In this document: positions 37,481-49,005 of the stretch, piece by piece | Numbering within the stretch: the first letter of the stretch is position 1 | How the letters are laid out: each line of letters begins with the position of its first letter | From: Antilocapra americana | Lineage: Eukaryota > Chordata > Mammalia > Artiodactyla > Antilocapridae | Assembly: GCA_007570785.1 (NCBI GenBank) | Contig: ML660774.1 | Location: 8,261,969 to 8,325,968, forward strand | Direction of reading: 5' to 3' | Length of the DNA: 64,000 bases | The notes under the pieces: model-generated | What the model saw: the letters and a program-made list of their open reading frames with translations, nothing else | Databases searched by the model: none | Told to the model about the DNA's origin: nothing | Translations under genes and position numbers: made by a program

Positions 37481-37525
37481 CTGAATGACTTCACTATACT
37501 GCTCCTGTGACTACGATGAAGTTCT

Positions 37526-37852
37526 CTCAATCTCAGCACTATTAACATTTGGGGTTGGATAATTCTCTGTGCAGGGGACTGTCCCATGCACTGTAATATA
37601 TCTGACCTCTTCTCTCTAGGCCCCCGTAGCATCCACCCACACCCCAAGGTCTGCCAGGCTCCTCTGTCCAGGAGATCCTCCAGGCCAGAATACTGGAGTG
37701 GGTTGCCAGTTCCTCCTTCAGGGGATCTTCCCGACTCAGGGATTGACCCCTGGTCTCCCACAGTGTAGGTAGACTCTTTACCGTCTGAGCCACTATAGAA
37801 GCCCAAAAAACAAAAATGCCTTCAGATATTGCCACATGTCCCCCTTGTTAAA
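37526..37852 (-). mobile_element. MER20 (hAT-Charlie) split by a SINE
   Basis: CAGCACTATTAACATTTGGG, GGATAATTCTCTGTGCAGGG, GGACTGTCCCATGCACTGTA, then after a SINE CTTCAGATATTGCCACATGT: the reverse complement of the mammalian MITE MER20. Confidence 0.75.
37649..37804 (-). mobile_element. Bov-tA SINE in MER20
   Basis: Reverse-strand SINE, truncated at its body end, head CGTCTGAGCCACTATAGAAG at the right. Confidence 0.85.
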
Positions 37853-38334
37853 AAATCAGCCCCTATTTCTATCACTGAAACAGAGACTGAATAGAGGAAA
37901 CGGTAATAGAAAAAATATGAGATGACTAAAAACAATCCCACCTTTTGAGACTTACTAGGAGCTATCCCAGCATATTCCTTTATTTGTTTTAACTTTGTCT
38001 CTCTTTCCTAGCTTTTTTTCTAAACTCTTCTTTGGCTTAGGCAGCTAGAAAAGAGAGCTCTTTCCTTTTTACTTTAATCTACAAGCATTTGAGAATTTAT
38101 GATGTGCTCAATGCCATCTGACATGATGGGTGCTCAGAATTATAAGACAGATTTTAGACTTGTTGAAGAAAAGCAGCAACAGAGAAGCTAGCATCAGCAG
38201 AGCAGAAGGCTGCTCTTCCCAACCTTTCCAGGCTTTACAATGACTCTGCCGATCTTGCTGCTGATGGTTAACTGCTCCTACCCAGGCAGGCACTGTTTTT
38301 ATTTTAACACTGCATTTATTTTAAGATTTTTTTA
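37853..38334. other. Unrecognised sequence
   Basis: Nothing recognised. Confidence 0.4.
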
Positions 38335-38512
38335 TGTGGACCATTTTAAAAGTCTTTATTGAATTTGTTATAATATTGCTTCTTTTGTTTATGTTCTGGT
38401 TTTTTGGCATTCAGGCATGTGAACTCTTAGCTCCCTCACCAGTAATGGAACCTGCACCCCCTATATTAGAAGGCACAGTCTTAACCACTGGACCAGCCAG
38501 GGGAGTCTCCAG
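38335..38512 (-). mobile_element. CHR-type tRNA-derived SINE
   Basis: Reverse complement shows the tRNA-like head (GGACTGG.. TGGTTAAGAC at the right end) and an A-rich tail with CTTTATTGAATTTGTTATAA on the left. Confidence 0.85.
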
Positions 38513-38792
38513 GCACTATTATTTGGCATCCTGTTACTCCCAATCCTTTCACAGACTCCTCTTTCCTCTCTTACTATTCCTATCACTTCCCTAGCCTAGC
38601 GATGTGTTTTAACTCTAATTATGACTCAAGTGGATAGGAGGGAAGATGAGGATACAGCCTGAGTAGAGCATTTGCTGTCTTTCAAGGTAGAGGCTTCTGC
38701 CTCACCTTCAGGCAAGGGGGTGGGGGAACAATAGACTTTCACATGAGGAATGGACCATTTCTTCATGTCCAGAGGGTCTAGCAATATCTGGA

Positions 38793-39370
38793 TGTGATAG
38801 GTAGCTTCTAAAGTGGTTTACAATGATCCCCACCCCTTGCCTTTCATGCCCTGAAGTAACCACCTACCTTGGGGGTTGGTTGGACCCAGTGACTTGCTTT
38901 TAATAAAAACAACACAGCACAAGTGATGGGATGTTAGTTCAGACACTAGTTACAAAAGCAGTTGACTTTCCTTGGGTGCACTCCCCCTTCTCTGGTTCTA
39001 TTTGGCTGCTTCTGTCTCTTGGGACCTGCTTTAAGGAAGAGGCACATGGGACAAGGCAGAGAGGGTGGTTTCCAAATAGAGATAATGCAAAACTAAGGTC
39101 CTGGGTCCAAATAGCCCAAAGAAAATGAATGCTGCCAACAACCAGGTGATAAGCTGGGAAGTCAAGGTTTCCCTAGTTGATCCTTGAGATGACTGCATCC
39201 TCAGCTTACACCTAATTGCACCGTTTGTGAGACTCTAACCTAAAGAGCTTTCCTCTGACCAGCCAAAGACCAGAATCACTGACCCACAGAAACGGTGAGT
39301 TAATAAGTGTTGCTTCTTTAAGCCTGTAAGTCTGGGGTAGTTTGTTACAGCGTGACAAATAACTGAAACA
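38793..39370 (+). mobile_element. Solo-LTR-like repeat (ERVL/MaLR-type, old)
   Basis: A block starting TGTGATAGGTAGCTTCTAAA and ending ACTGAAACA, so with TG...CA ends. Inside are CCAGTGACTTGCTTTTAAT and CACTGACCCACAGAAACGGT with a TTAATAAGTG polyadenylation-like region. No viral coding genes accompany it; it looks like a solo LTR. Five-base flanks do not match, consistent with age. Family name uncertain. Confidence 0.5.
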
Positions 39371-39712
39371 CTCAAGTCAAGGACTGACTTGAACATGGCC
39401 TTGAACCTCCTTTTGATGTTTCTATGAAACAGCCATGCCAAGGTCAAGAATATAAGCTGTTTTCCCCCCATCCCCAGAGGCTGCAAGGAGAAATAAAGAA
39501 ATAAATCCCATGCATGTATATGGAACAAGAAAAAATGTTTGGAGATTAAAAAAATTTTTTCTATAGAAACACATCTGTTAAATAGTGCAACAACTTTATA
39601 TTTGGAATAGAATACAGCTTATTGGTTGCAAAAAATCAAACTGGAGAAAATCATGTTCAATTAATCTAAGTTCCCTTCCATGATGGATAAGAATATGATA
39701 TACTAACACTTG
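39371..39712. other. Unrecognised sequence
   Basis: Nothing recognised. Confidence 0.4.
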
Positions 39713-39932
39713 GGCTTCCCAGGTGATGCAGTGATAAAGAATCCACCTGCCAATGCAGGAGACACAAAAGATGAGGGTTCGATCTGTGGGGTGGGAAGAT
39801 CCCCTGGAGTAGGAAATGGCAACCCACTGCAGTATTCTTGCCTGGAAAAATCCCATTGACAGAGGAGCCTGGGGGCTACAGTCCATGGGGTCGCAAAGAG
39901 TCAGACACAACTGAGCACGCACACACATATGA
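39713..39932 (+). mobile_element. Bov-tA SINE
   Basis: GGGCTTCCCAGGTGATGCAG head, full body to CAGACACAACTGAGCACGCA. Confidence 0.92.
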
Positions 39933-40962
39933 ATAGCCATGTAATTTATATTCTGCTAAGTAAAATGCCAAAAACAGAAAGACAGGCTTACTGCTGACAA
40001 ACAGGCATATATCCTAAATAACTATCAAATGACCTTCCATCATTAATCAGCTTATGATTTCCAACAAATAACAGGAAAAACTTACTAACCACTTTGAGAA
40101 TAATGACAAGAAATCAGTCATTTTTACATGTACACAGATATATATATACATATACACATATATAACTTTTATTAGAACAAATAAACACAAGCAAACATTC
40201 CACTGAATTTCATCTTTGGCAGTTACTAGGTACAGACAGGTAAACAGAAGTAAAGAAAAACATGAAGTATATTACATGATAGATTACTTTTTCAAAAATA
40301 TCAAAATAAACTGTTTTTTGAAAAAGCAGGTTTTGCAGGTTTTTATTTAAATTTATACTCAAACAAGAAAATGGTGACAATATAAAACAATATCGGAACT
40401 CAGGTTGGTACTTTCTATTTTGAGTTTGTCTAAACTTTAGCTCAATGGTCAGAGTGGCAAAAGAAGGTACAATTCATTTTTTCTATTTTAAATGAACAAA
40501 ACTATTTTCTCCCCTCTATGTTAATAAAACAGATATGCTCACATCATTCACTTCAAAGTAACAGTTTTTTCAGGAATTAGAGCACCGGATGACCCATGAA
40601 AAGACAGAATCAGTACCTAATATATCAAAACAACAAAAACCAACTGGTTTTGAAACAGTCATGTTAATCATAACCCTCTTGTAATCAGAACAGGAATGTG
40701 TCCTCATAGTAAAGGTACTGCTTCCTATGGACAAAGCATCATTTCATTATTACTAACAACAGAGCACAATACCCAAGTAATCTTTTCACTTTTCAAAGCT
40801 GTGGAGAACATTCAAATTCTCTGAAATCATCAACATTAAAAGATGAAACAAAAAGCGGTCAACTAGCTAAAACACACAAAATGTATGTACATATATGCAC
40901 AGATACCCACACACAAACACTTTCTCTCATGTTAAACTCAACAATAAAAACATTCCTAGATA
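39933..40962. other. Unrecognised sequence with TATA/CA microsatellite
   Basis: A degenerate (TA)n/(CA)n tract at about 40128-40168; a 16-bp ACA-rich run near 40905-40918. Nothing else recognised. Confidence 0.45.
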
Positions 40963-42680
40963 AAACTCAACATTCAAAAAACTATGATCATGCCATCTGG
41001 TCCCATCACTTCATAGCAAATAGATGGGGAAATAATGGAAACAGTGGCAGACTTTATTTTCTTGGGCTCCAAAAGCACTGCAGATGATGACTGCAGCCAT
41101 GAAATTAAAAGACACTTGCTGCTTGGAAGAAAAGCTATGACCAACCTAGACAGCATAAAAAAGGCAAAGCCAATGCCAAACAATGCTCAAACCCGCACAA
41201 TTGCACTCATCTCACACGCTAGTAAAGTAATGCTCAAAATTCTCCAAGCCAGGCTTCAGCAATACGTGAACCGTGAACCTCCAAATGTTCAAGCTGGTTT
41301 TAGAAAAGGCAGAGGAACCAGAGATCAAATTGCAAACATCCGCTGGATCATTGAAAAAGCAAGAGAGTTCCAGAAAAACATCTATTTCTGCTTTATTGAC
41401 TAAGCCAAACCCTTTGATTGTATGGATCACAATAAACTGTGGAAAATTCAAGAGATGGGAATACCTGACCACCTGACCTGCCTCTTGAGAAACCTGTATG
41501 CAGGTCAGGAAGCAACAGTTAGAACTGGACATGGAACAACAGACTGGTTCCAAATAGGAAAAGGAGTATGTCAAAGCTGTATATTGTTACCCTGCTTATT
41601 TAACTTTTATGCAGCATACATTATGAGAATCACTGGGCTGAAAGAAGCACAAGCTGGAATCAAGATTGCCAGGGGGAATATCAATAACCTCAGATATGCA
41701 GATGACACCACCCTATGACACAAAGTGAAGAGGAACTAAAGAGCCTCTTGATGAAAGTGAAAGAGGAGAGTGGAAAAAGTTGGCTTAAGGCTCAACATTC
41801 AGAAAACTAAGATCATGGCATCTGGTCCCATCACTTTATGGCAAATAGATGGGGAAACAGTGTCAGACTTTATTTTGGGGGGCTCCAAAATCACTGCAGA
41901 TGGTGACTGCAGCCATGAAATTAAAAGACGCTTACTCCTTGGAAGGACAGTTATGACCTAGAGAGCATATTAAAAAGCAGAGACATTACTTTGCCAACAA
42001 AGGTCTGTCTACAAGGCTATGGTTTTTTTAGTAGTCATGTATGGATTTGAGAGTTGAGCACCGAAGAAAGCTGAGAGTGGTGTTGAACTGTGGTGTTGGA
42101 GAAGACTCTTGAGAGTCCCTTGACTGTAAGAATATCAAACCAGTCCATCCTAATGGAAATCAGCCCTGGGTGTTCATTGGAAGGACTGATGTTGAAGCTG
42201 AAACTCCATTCCTTTGGCCACCTGATGCGAAGGGCTGACTCATCTGAAAAGACCCTTGATGCTGGGAGATTGAAGTCAGGAGGAGAAGGGGACAACAGAG
42301 GATGAGATGGTTGGATGGCATCACCAACTCAATGGACATGAGTTTGAGTAAACTCCAGGAGTTGGCAATGAACAGGGAGGCATGGCGTGCTGCAGATCAT
42401 GGAGTTGCAAAGAGTCAGACACGACTGAGCGAGTGAACTGACTGAGACAGCATATTAAAAAGCAGAGACATTACTTCGCCGACAAAGGTCCATCTAGTCA
42501 AAGCTATGGTTTTCCCAGTAGTCATGTATGGATGTGAGAGTTGGACCATAAAGAAGCTTGATGGACATGAGTCTGAGCAAGCTCCGGGGGTTAGTGACGG
42601 ATGGGGAAGCCTGGCGTGCTGCAGTATATGGTGTCATAAAGAGTCAGACACGACTGAGCAACTGAACTATACTGACTGAA
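40963..42680 (+). mobile_element. BovB LINE (host copy), interrupted by another BovB
   Basis: Host fragments are 40963-41157 (LNIQKT..., FIFLGSK, CSHEIKR up to NLDSI) and 42445-42680 (resuming at SILKSRDIT, VFPVVMYGCESWTIKK). The last part jumps to the 3' end (GATGGACATGAGTCTGAGCA) through an internal deletion. The two host parts are contiguous in BovB once the nested copy is removed. Confidence 0.88.
41158..42444 (+). mobile_element. Nested BovB (lineage A), about 1.29 kb
   Basis: Inserted in the same orientation into the BovB above, with a 10-bp duplication AGACAGCATA at 41148-41157 and 42445-42454. It starts before the RT motifs (IALISHASKVMLKILQARLQ) and runs to GACTGAGCGAGTGAACTGA. Motif A is broken (FID followed by a stop at 41401-41403), and several frameshifts follow, so it is dead. 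Confidence 0.9.
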
Positions 42681-42839
42681 ATAAACATCTTTATTAATTT
42701 AAAATGTTTCTGTTCTGAAGATTGTACACACTATAAAAATGATTAAGGTTTGCGATTACAATTAAATATTCCTTTATGACTGATGTCTCATAGTGGAATT
42801 TAAATTTCCCTTTGCCACTTTAAAGTAAGGTGATTGAGA

Positions 42840-42950
42840 GTCTTCCCTGGTGGTCCGGTGATTAAGACTCCACACTCCCACTGCAGGGGGTGTGGGTTTG
42901 AACCCTGGTTGGGGAACTAAGATCCCACATGCCACAGAGAATAAAAGCAA
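42840..42950 (+). mobile_element. CHR-type tRNA-derived SINE
   Basis: TCTTCCCTGGTGGTCCGGTG, GGGTTTGAACCCTGGTTGGG, AAGATCCCACATGCC, AAAAC tail. Confidence 0.88.
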
Positions 42951-43536
42951 AACAAAACAAGATGATCACACATCTTGTGCACTGACTCCAGGGGTAGGTA
43001 GTGTAAGCTGAACCCAGTTAGGATATATCCCACATTGCAGGAACTTGGCACAAAAGTTTAGATCACATCTATCTAAAAACCTTACAATTACCAGACCATC
43101 TCCTGGTACCCACTTAATTTATTCCTAAAATTTTACCCTATTTGTTATGGCTACATTATATGTAGGTTAAGACTCTGGCCAAATATTTTGGCCTTTTCCT
43201 ATATTTTACAATTCTCCTTTACATTCAGAATTTGGTGTTCCAAAAGACCCTTGCTAAAACAAGTACTCACTCATCAGCAACATAAATATTAGACCCAACT
43301 AAAATCTCCCTTTTCCCCCAAATTTTCACCAACATGCTATTTTGAGAGATTTACAAAAGTTGCAACCAAAAATAACAAAACTGTTCATCCTTGTAGAGAA
43401 TCTAGCTTTTTTTGTTCTGTACAAAATAATTTTTAAATGAAGATTTATTTTCAAGCATAAGAGTAAAGTAAAACAGTGAAAAAAATTCTGAAAATTAATT
43501 TTTAAAAAAGAAAAGGCTGCTTAAAGAAGATTGTGT
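42951..43536. other. Unrecognised sequence
   Basis: Nothing recognised. Confidence 0.4.
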
Positions 43537-43746
43537 GTGCATGATCAGTTGTGTCTGACTCTGTGCAACACTATGGACTGTAGCCCACCAGGCTCCTCTG
43601 TCCATGGAATTTTCCAGGCAAGAATACTGGAGTGGGTTGCCATTTCCTTATCCAGGGAATCTTCCCAACCCCGGAATCAAAATCCCATCTCCTGTGTCTC
43701 CTGCGTTGGCAGACAGATTCTTTACCACTGAGATACCTGGGAAGTG
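43537..43746 (-). mobile_element. Bov-tA SINE
   Basis: Reverse-strand SINE, head GCAGACAGATTCTTTACCAC at the right. Confidence 0.9.
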
Positions 43747-45581
43747 CTTATGCTCAGATAACTCTCAAATGCAACATTCAGTCATTTAAATTTGACATGC
43801 ATCTATTATGGTCCACACGTGTCTGCTTATTCACAGTGAAATATTTGATAATGTATCAGAGGCAGTCCAAAAAATGGTCAAAAGTATTATTCATTACAAA
43901 ACATTCAAGTTGAACGTGTTTACTCAATGAGCAATTATAGATTTAATATCCAAGACTCGTTATAGTGTCACACTGCTTCCCAGAATATTTAAAATCAAGT
44001 AGTTCTGCTGCTTTGTCAAGAAATAATAATGCTGTTTATGCACATAAGTGATTTACATACTTGAAATAAAGTAGAAAACTGAAATTACTCCTCCCTCGAA
44101 GTACAATATTCTATTAACTCCTTAGTTTTAAGCAAAAGTAATCCTATTTTGTGTGATTATGGAGCTTACATAATGAAACACAGGGAATAAAAGTCCCAAA
44201 CTAATGTGTTCCAACAGGTATAAGAAATATATGTTTAAAAGTGAGATTCAGTAGGGGCAAACAGGGGCAAAACAGAACTCTGTGTGATTTATATTTTTCA
44301 GAAAAAAATACAATTGAGGCAAGCCCTCCAGAGTTAGTATGCAAATGACTGATGCAAATTGGAATGGTCAGACTCTGGAGTCTGTCCACTACAACTGGAC
44401 ATTAGTGTAGGAATGTAAATAATATTATGCTAGAAATTGCACATGATTCTAGCAATTGACTTTTTAAAAAGACAATGATAGTTTTATTTTTTTACTATTC
44501 TTATCCTAAATCAAACAATCTTGTGTAGACTTTGCATATCCAGATTCTGGTAAAAAAATAAAATAAAATAAAAAAGGCATTTCCTCACCTTATAACATAG
44601 GTGTTGCTATCAGCTTCACAAAGCATCCAGCCTAGGCAGTGAAATGCAAGCTACAGACAGTCCAAATACTCATACAATCTGTAAATTGTGCTACTTCAAA
44701 ATGTCATTTCGTGTCACTGCTAACCCTCATATCACCACCAGTATACTAACAGACAGAGGGAAGGTTGACAAAAACTATTACACTGATAAGTAATTCTGAT
44801 AGATTAAAGAAGTTTACCTTAACAGAGGCTTATAATTAGTTAACATAGCAGATTTGATGAAAATGTGCTCCCTTTAATAACCCAGCATATTGCCAGCTAT
44901 TCATTTTGTACTATGCAACAGTACTTATCTTTGGGTCAATAGTAATCTAGTAGTCTTTAAGAGTTAATCTTTCAAACAATTCACAAAGTAATTTACACAC
45001 TGGGGAAATAGCAGATTACCTACCTATCTGAGGTTTTTTTTAGGAGAGAAACACTTTCTATTTATTAATATTACAGTGAAGACACCGCTGATCCATGTCT
45101 TGAAGGCTTACACATCTGTAACAATGTGATTTCAATAGAGGAAATCTCAGTCTTTGATCTTTATGAGTTATTTTTTCATTGTCATTCTTTTAACTAGCTA
45201 ATATTTTGATGATAGAGAAGAAAAACATTTCTAGACTTTGAAGTCACATATTTGATCTTCAGGTGAGATACTAGACTTGGCAGATAATTTTTAAAAGGCA
45301 TAGTTTTTGTGCAGTATTTTTGCTATTGTATAAATTAAGAAGTAAAATTCTATAAAGAGCAAGAAATCATACTATACATAGTTAGCAACACAGTAATTCA
45401 TCCTCGGCATCAAGAACAAAGTATAATATCTTTCAAAAAGAGTTACCATGGTTAATCTTTTTGAATGTTCAGTTATCTGAAATTTGGAACATCAGCTTTA
45501 AAATGATCTTTACTATTTAATTTAGCTCTGACTAGACCTTTCACACATAAATGACTTGATGGGAAAAGTTTTAGAGATAAC

Positions 45582-45583
<2 letters not shown>
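43747..45583. other. Unrecognised AT-rich sequence
   Basis: 1.8 kb with no gene or repeat recognised. Confidence 0.5.

Positions 45584-45613
<30 letters not shown>
45584..45613. repeat. (AC)n microsatellite
   Basis: About 15 uninterrupted AC units. Confidence 0.97.
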
Positions 45614-45615
<2 letters not shown>

Positions 45616-45659
45616 CACGTCTCTATCACCATCAACTTCTTCACCACAACCTATAATCT

Positions 45660-46242
45660 GTTGTTATTCAGTCGCTAAGCCCTGTCTGAATCTCTGAGAC
45701 CCCACAGACTGCAGCACACCAGGCTACCTGGCCCTTCACTATTTCCTGGAGTTTGCTTAAACTCATGTCTGTTGAATCGGTGATGCCATCCAACCATCTC
45801 ATCCTCTGAACCCTCTTTTCCTCCTGCCTTCAATCTCTCCCACCAGCAAGGTCTTTTCCAGTGAGTCAGCTCTTCACATCAGGTGACCAAAGTATTGGAG
45901 TTTCCGCTTTAGCATCAGTCCTTCCAATGAATATTCAGGACTGATTTCCTTTAGGATGGACTGGTTTGATCTCCTTGCAGTCCCAGGGACTCTCAAGAGT
46001 CTTCCCCAACACCACAGTTCAAAAGCATCAGTTCTTTGGTGGTCAGTCTTCTTTATGGTCCAGCTCTCACATCCATACATGATAACTGGAGAAATCATAG
46101 CTTTGATTATATGAAACTTTGTTGGCAAAGTGATGTCTCTGCCTTTTAATATGCTGTCTAGCTTTTCTTCCAAGGAACAAATTTTAATTTCATGGCTTCA
46201 GTCACTGTCTGCAGTGATTTTGGAGCCCAAGAAAATAAAATC
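45660..46242 (-). mobile_element. BovB 3' end (lineage A)
   Basis: Minus-strand BovB: 3' end at the left (TTATTCAGTCGCTAAG), then CESWTIKK..., VPGTARRSNQSILKEISP, KLDSILKGRDITLPTK in decayed frames. Confidence 0.92.
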
Positions 46243-46798
46243 TGTAATAATTTAGTATTTCCCAAATATGCTTGATCAAACAAATTATCAGAGATATCTT
46301 TTATAATAATTGGCCCTAGAATTTTCCAAGGAGATTCTGATTATTTAGCTGTAAAAATATTAGCAAACATATCCAGATCACTTTTTTCTTCTGTATATAG
46401 TTTCAAAACACCAATTCATTCTAGAATGTGATAGTCTGTTTTTGTTATTGTTGTTTTTATTTTTGCATAACTTTAAAATACAAGAAAATCTGGTTCTAAT
46501 TTCCTGCAAAGCATTCCATGCCACATACCTCATAGTACTTCCAAATAGCTATTTGGATTAAACTTAGAATCATAGTTTATGAAACCATAGTTTACTCATG
46601 CCTTTCTTCCTTCTTCGTCTAGACTTTCAGTATTATTAGGGCAATGAAATACTGAGCTATTACAGAATATTGTTTTGAGTTACCTATAAAAGAAAAACTT
46701 TCTGGTTTAGCTATTTACGTGCCCAAATCAATCAAGAATACATGCATTGCATTTAGCACATATATCTAAGAATCTACAAATCTTTGATTCTCTGGCAT
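46243..46798. other. Unrecognised sequence
   Basis: Nothing recognised. Confidence 0.4.
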
Positions 46799-46809
46799 TT
46801 TTAACTGAT

Positions 46810-47270
46810 TCAGTTCAGTTCAGTCACTCAGTTGTGTCCAACTTTTTGCAATCCCATGGACTGCAGCACACCAGGCTTCCCCATCCATCACCCACTCCCA
46901 GAGCTTGCTCAAACTTATGTCCATTGACTTGGTGATGCCATCCAACAATCTCATCCTCTGTCTTCCCCTTCTCCTCCTGCCTTCATCTTTCCCAGCATCC
47001 GGGTCTTTTCTAGTGAGTTGGTTCTTCACATCAGGTGGCCAAAGTATTGGGACTTCAGCTTCACCATCAGTCCTTCCAATGAACACTCAGGACTGATCTC
47101 CTTTAGGATGGACTGGTTGGATCTCCTTGCAGTCCAAGGGACTCTCAAGAGTCTTCTCCAACACCACAGTTCAAAAGCATCAGTTCTTCAGTGCTCAGCT
47201 TTCTTTACAGTCTAACTCTCATATCCATACGAAAAACCATAACTTTGACTAGACAGATCTTTGTTGGACC
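46810..47270 (-). mobile_element. BovB 3' end with perfect TSD
   Basis: Minus-strand BovB tail flanked by a perfect 11-bp duplication TTTTAACTGAT at 46799-46809 and 47271-47281. It lies 40 bp from the inverted repeat at 47310. Confidence 0.93.
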
Positions 47271-47309
47271 TTTTAACTGATAAGATGACTCAATAAATTA
47301 AAAGAGAAA

Positions 47310-47377
47310 AATTCAAAACAGCTGGTCAGTGACATGAATGATAATGATATTCAGTGACAAGATAATAATAAACCAAA
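47310..47377 (+). repeat. Imperfect inverted repeat, left arm
   Basis: 68-base arm whose reverse complement lies at 47418-47482, differing by one 3-base gap and about one substitution. Spacer is 40 bp. The arms contain ACAGCTGGTCA and GACAAGATAATAATAAACC. Confidence 0.95.
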
Positions 47378-47417
47378 AGTACTAACTACATAGAAAACTG
47401 TTCAACTTTGTTAGACG

Positions 47418-47482
47418 TTTGGTTTATTATTATCTTGTCACTGAATATTATCATTCATGTCATTGACCAGCTGTTTTGAATT
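47418..47482 (-). repeat. Imperfect inverted repeat, right arm
   Basis: 65-base partner of the left arm, together able to fold into a long hairpin. A further 13-base inverted pair (47378-47390 and 47482-47494, AGTACTAACTACA) lies just after each arm rather than mirrored, so the structure is not a simple palindrome. Confidence 0.95.
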
Positions 47483-47649
47483 GTAGTTAGTGCTTTAAAA
47501 TACCATGGTTATTGACATTCCCAAAGAATTCTGTCACATAGTTTGTTCTTTATCTAGTTGAATGCACAACTTTTAATAGAGAGGATCACTGTGATCATCA
47601 TGACTACAGCTCCCCAAGGCTAATCTAGCCAATTGAAGACTTGGTGATG

Positions 47650-48136
47650 GCGTGGCTGTGGACTTATTCACTGATTTATTTTCAGCCTTTCTCTGTGTAA
47701 TGAGTTACTCACCTCACTTTCCCTTTTTTGTTCCATGTACTCATTTTTAAGTAAAACACATTGCTTGTTTTTCGACTAGAAACATTCAAAAAGTGGAGGG
47801 AAAAAAAAGCAAGTACTACCTTGGTGGCACTCGGCAATAAAAGAAAAGTTTGCACACTTTCTCCACTTGAATACATTCAGCATTTTTCTTAAAATTAACT
47901 CCCACTCTGTTCCCTGAACTATACTCTTCAATGAACGTATAACTCACTGTATGTTCAGTTTGAACAGAGACTTGTTCAAAATGCTGACAGCACATTAGCT
48001 CAGACATACAGAGATAAACTCTGAAGACCGTTAAGTTTTCTCCTCCATATCGTTTTTCTGGGCATCTGTCAAAAGGGAATGAAAATGAGTAAGGCTTGGA
48101 GCAGTGTTCAGATCTTGCCACTCTTGCTCTGCATTT
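47650..48136 (-). other. MTNR1A: Candidate 3' UTR of MTNR1A
   Basis: This is the sequence following the stop codon on the minus strand. The first convincing AATAAA on that strand is at 47680-47675, about 460 bases past the stop, and would give a short 3' UTR ending near 47650. Further AATAAA words occur in the inverted repeat around 47420. No repeat was recognised inside. Which site is used cannot be told from sequence. Confidence 0.4.
47675..47680 (-). terminator. Possible polyadenylation signal (AATAAA) for MTNR1A
   Basis: A perfect AATAAA hexamer on the minus strand, about 460 bases downstream of the MTNR1A stop. It is only a candidate; AATAAA is frequent in AT-rich DNA. Confidence 0.35.
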
Positions 48137-49005
48137 TTAAACGGAGTCCACCTTTATTAGGTTACCATTGGCTATTAATGGAGAGGGTTTGCGTTTAATT
48201 CTATCTGCTACATGATTGGACTTATCCACAAAGAATATCTTGGGGGTACACAATGAGACTATAATTTTTCTATATTCCTGCCTGAAATTTTGGTTCAGTA
48301 GTCCATATATGATTGCATTGAGGCAGCTGTTGAAATATGCCATATAGTAACTGGCTACAAACAGCCACTCGGGGATCCTGGGTGCCATGCTGGCAGGGTC
48401 GGAGGCCACAACGAGACCAATGAAGTTCAGAGGAGCCCAGCAAATGGCAAAGAGGACAAAAACCACAAACATGGTGACAAAATTCCTGAAGTCCTGGGGC
48501 TTCAGTTTTGGCTTGTTGTGGGGTTTCACCCTCCATCTGACCTGAAGAACCAGTACCCAGATTCTCAGGTAACAGAAGATGACTATGAGCATCGGAACTA
48601 TGAAATGGAACACCACCACGGCGATCGTGTAGGCGGAGCTGACCGACTGCGCGAAGGTGCAGGAGTAGACCCTCGGGTCGTACTGCAGGGTCCCCACGCA
48701 CAGGTTGGGCATGATCGCCACGAGCGTCAGCATCCATATCAGGAACACGCAGCAGAGGGAATTGGTGCCGCTGCACAGCTTGTCGTATCTGAGGCTGTGG
48801 CAGATGTAGCAGTAGCGGTTGATGGCAATCCCCGTGATGTTGAAAACGGACCCGATGACGCTCAAGCCCATCAGGAAGCCACTAAGCTGGCAATGCAGGG
48901 AGCTCAGGCTCCACCCATCGTTAACTACAGACGCCAGCACCAAGGGGTACGGATACACGGCCACCAGCAGGTCTGCCACTGCCAGGCTCACCACAAACAC
49001 ATTCC
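48137..49005 (-). CDS. MTNR1A: MTNR1A (melatonin receptor type 1A), exon 2 coding part
   Basis: Melatonin receptor 1A is a Gi-coupled seven-helix receptor of the plasma membrane that lowers cAMP when it binds melatonin. This exon encodes 288 residues from TM2 to the C-terminus, ending in a TAA stop. The first codon is split: two G bases follow the acceptor AG, so the intron is phase 1. Adding 62 to exon residue numbers gives human MT1 numbering. Diagnostic features are all present: NRY instead of DRY (exon residues 62-64), NAIIY instead of NPxxY (229-233), the CWAPLN motif of TM6 (188-193), paired cysteines 38 and 115 (human C100-C177), and the melatonin-pocket residues N100, F117, Q119 and H133 (human N162, F179, Q181, H195). 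The tail ends in DSV, a PDZ-ligand-like terminus. There is no frameshift or premature stop. The N-terminus and TM1 lie in exon 1, which was not found here. The sequence is closest to sheep MTNR1A as I remember it, with several substitutions. Identity is essentially certain. Confidence 0.98.

Noticed and set aside
40963..42680. Tandemly rearranged BovB
   Set aside because: A 10-bp target duplication explains the order as a nested insertion instead.
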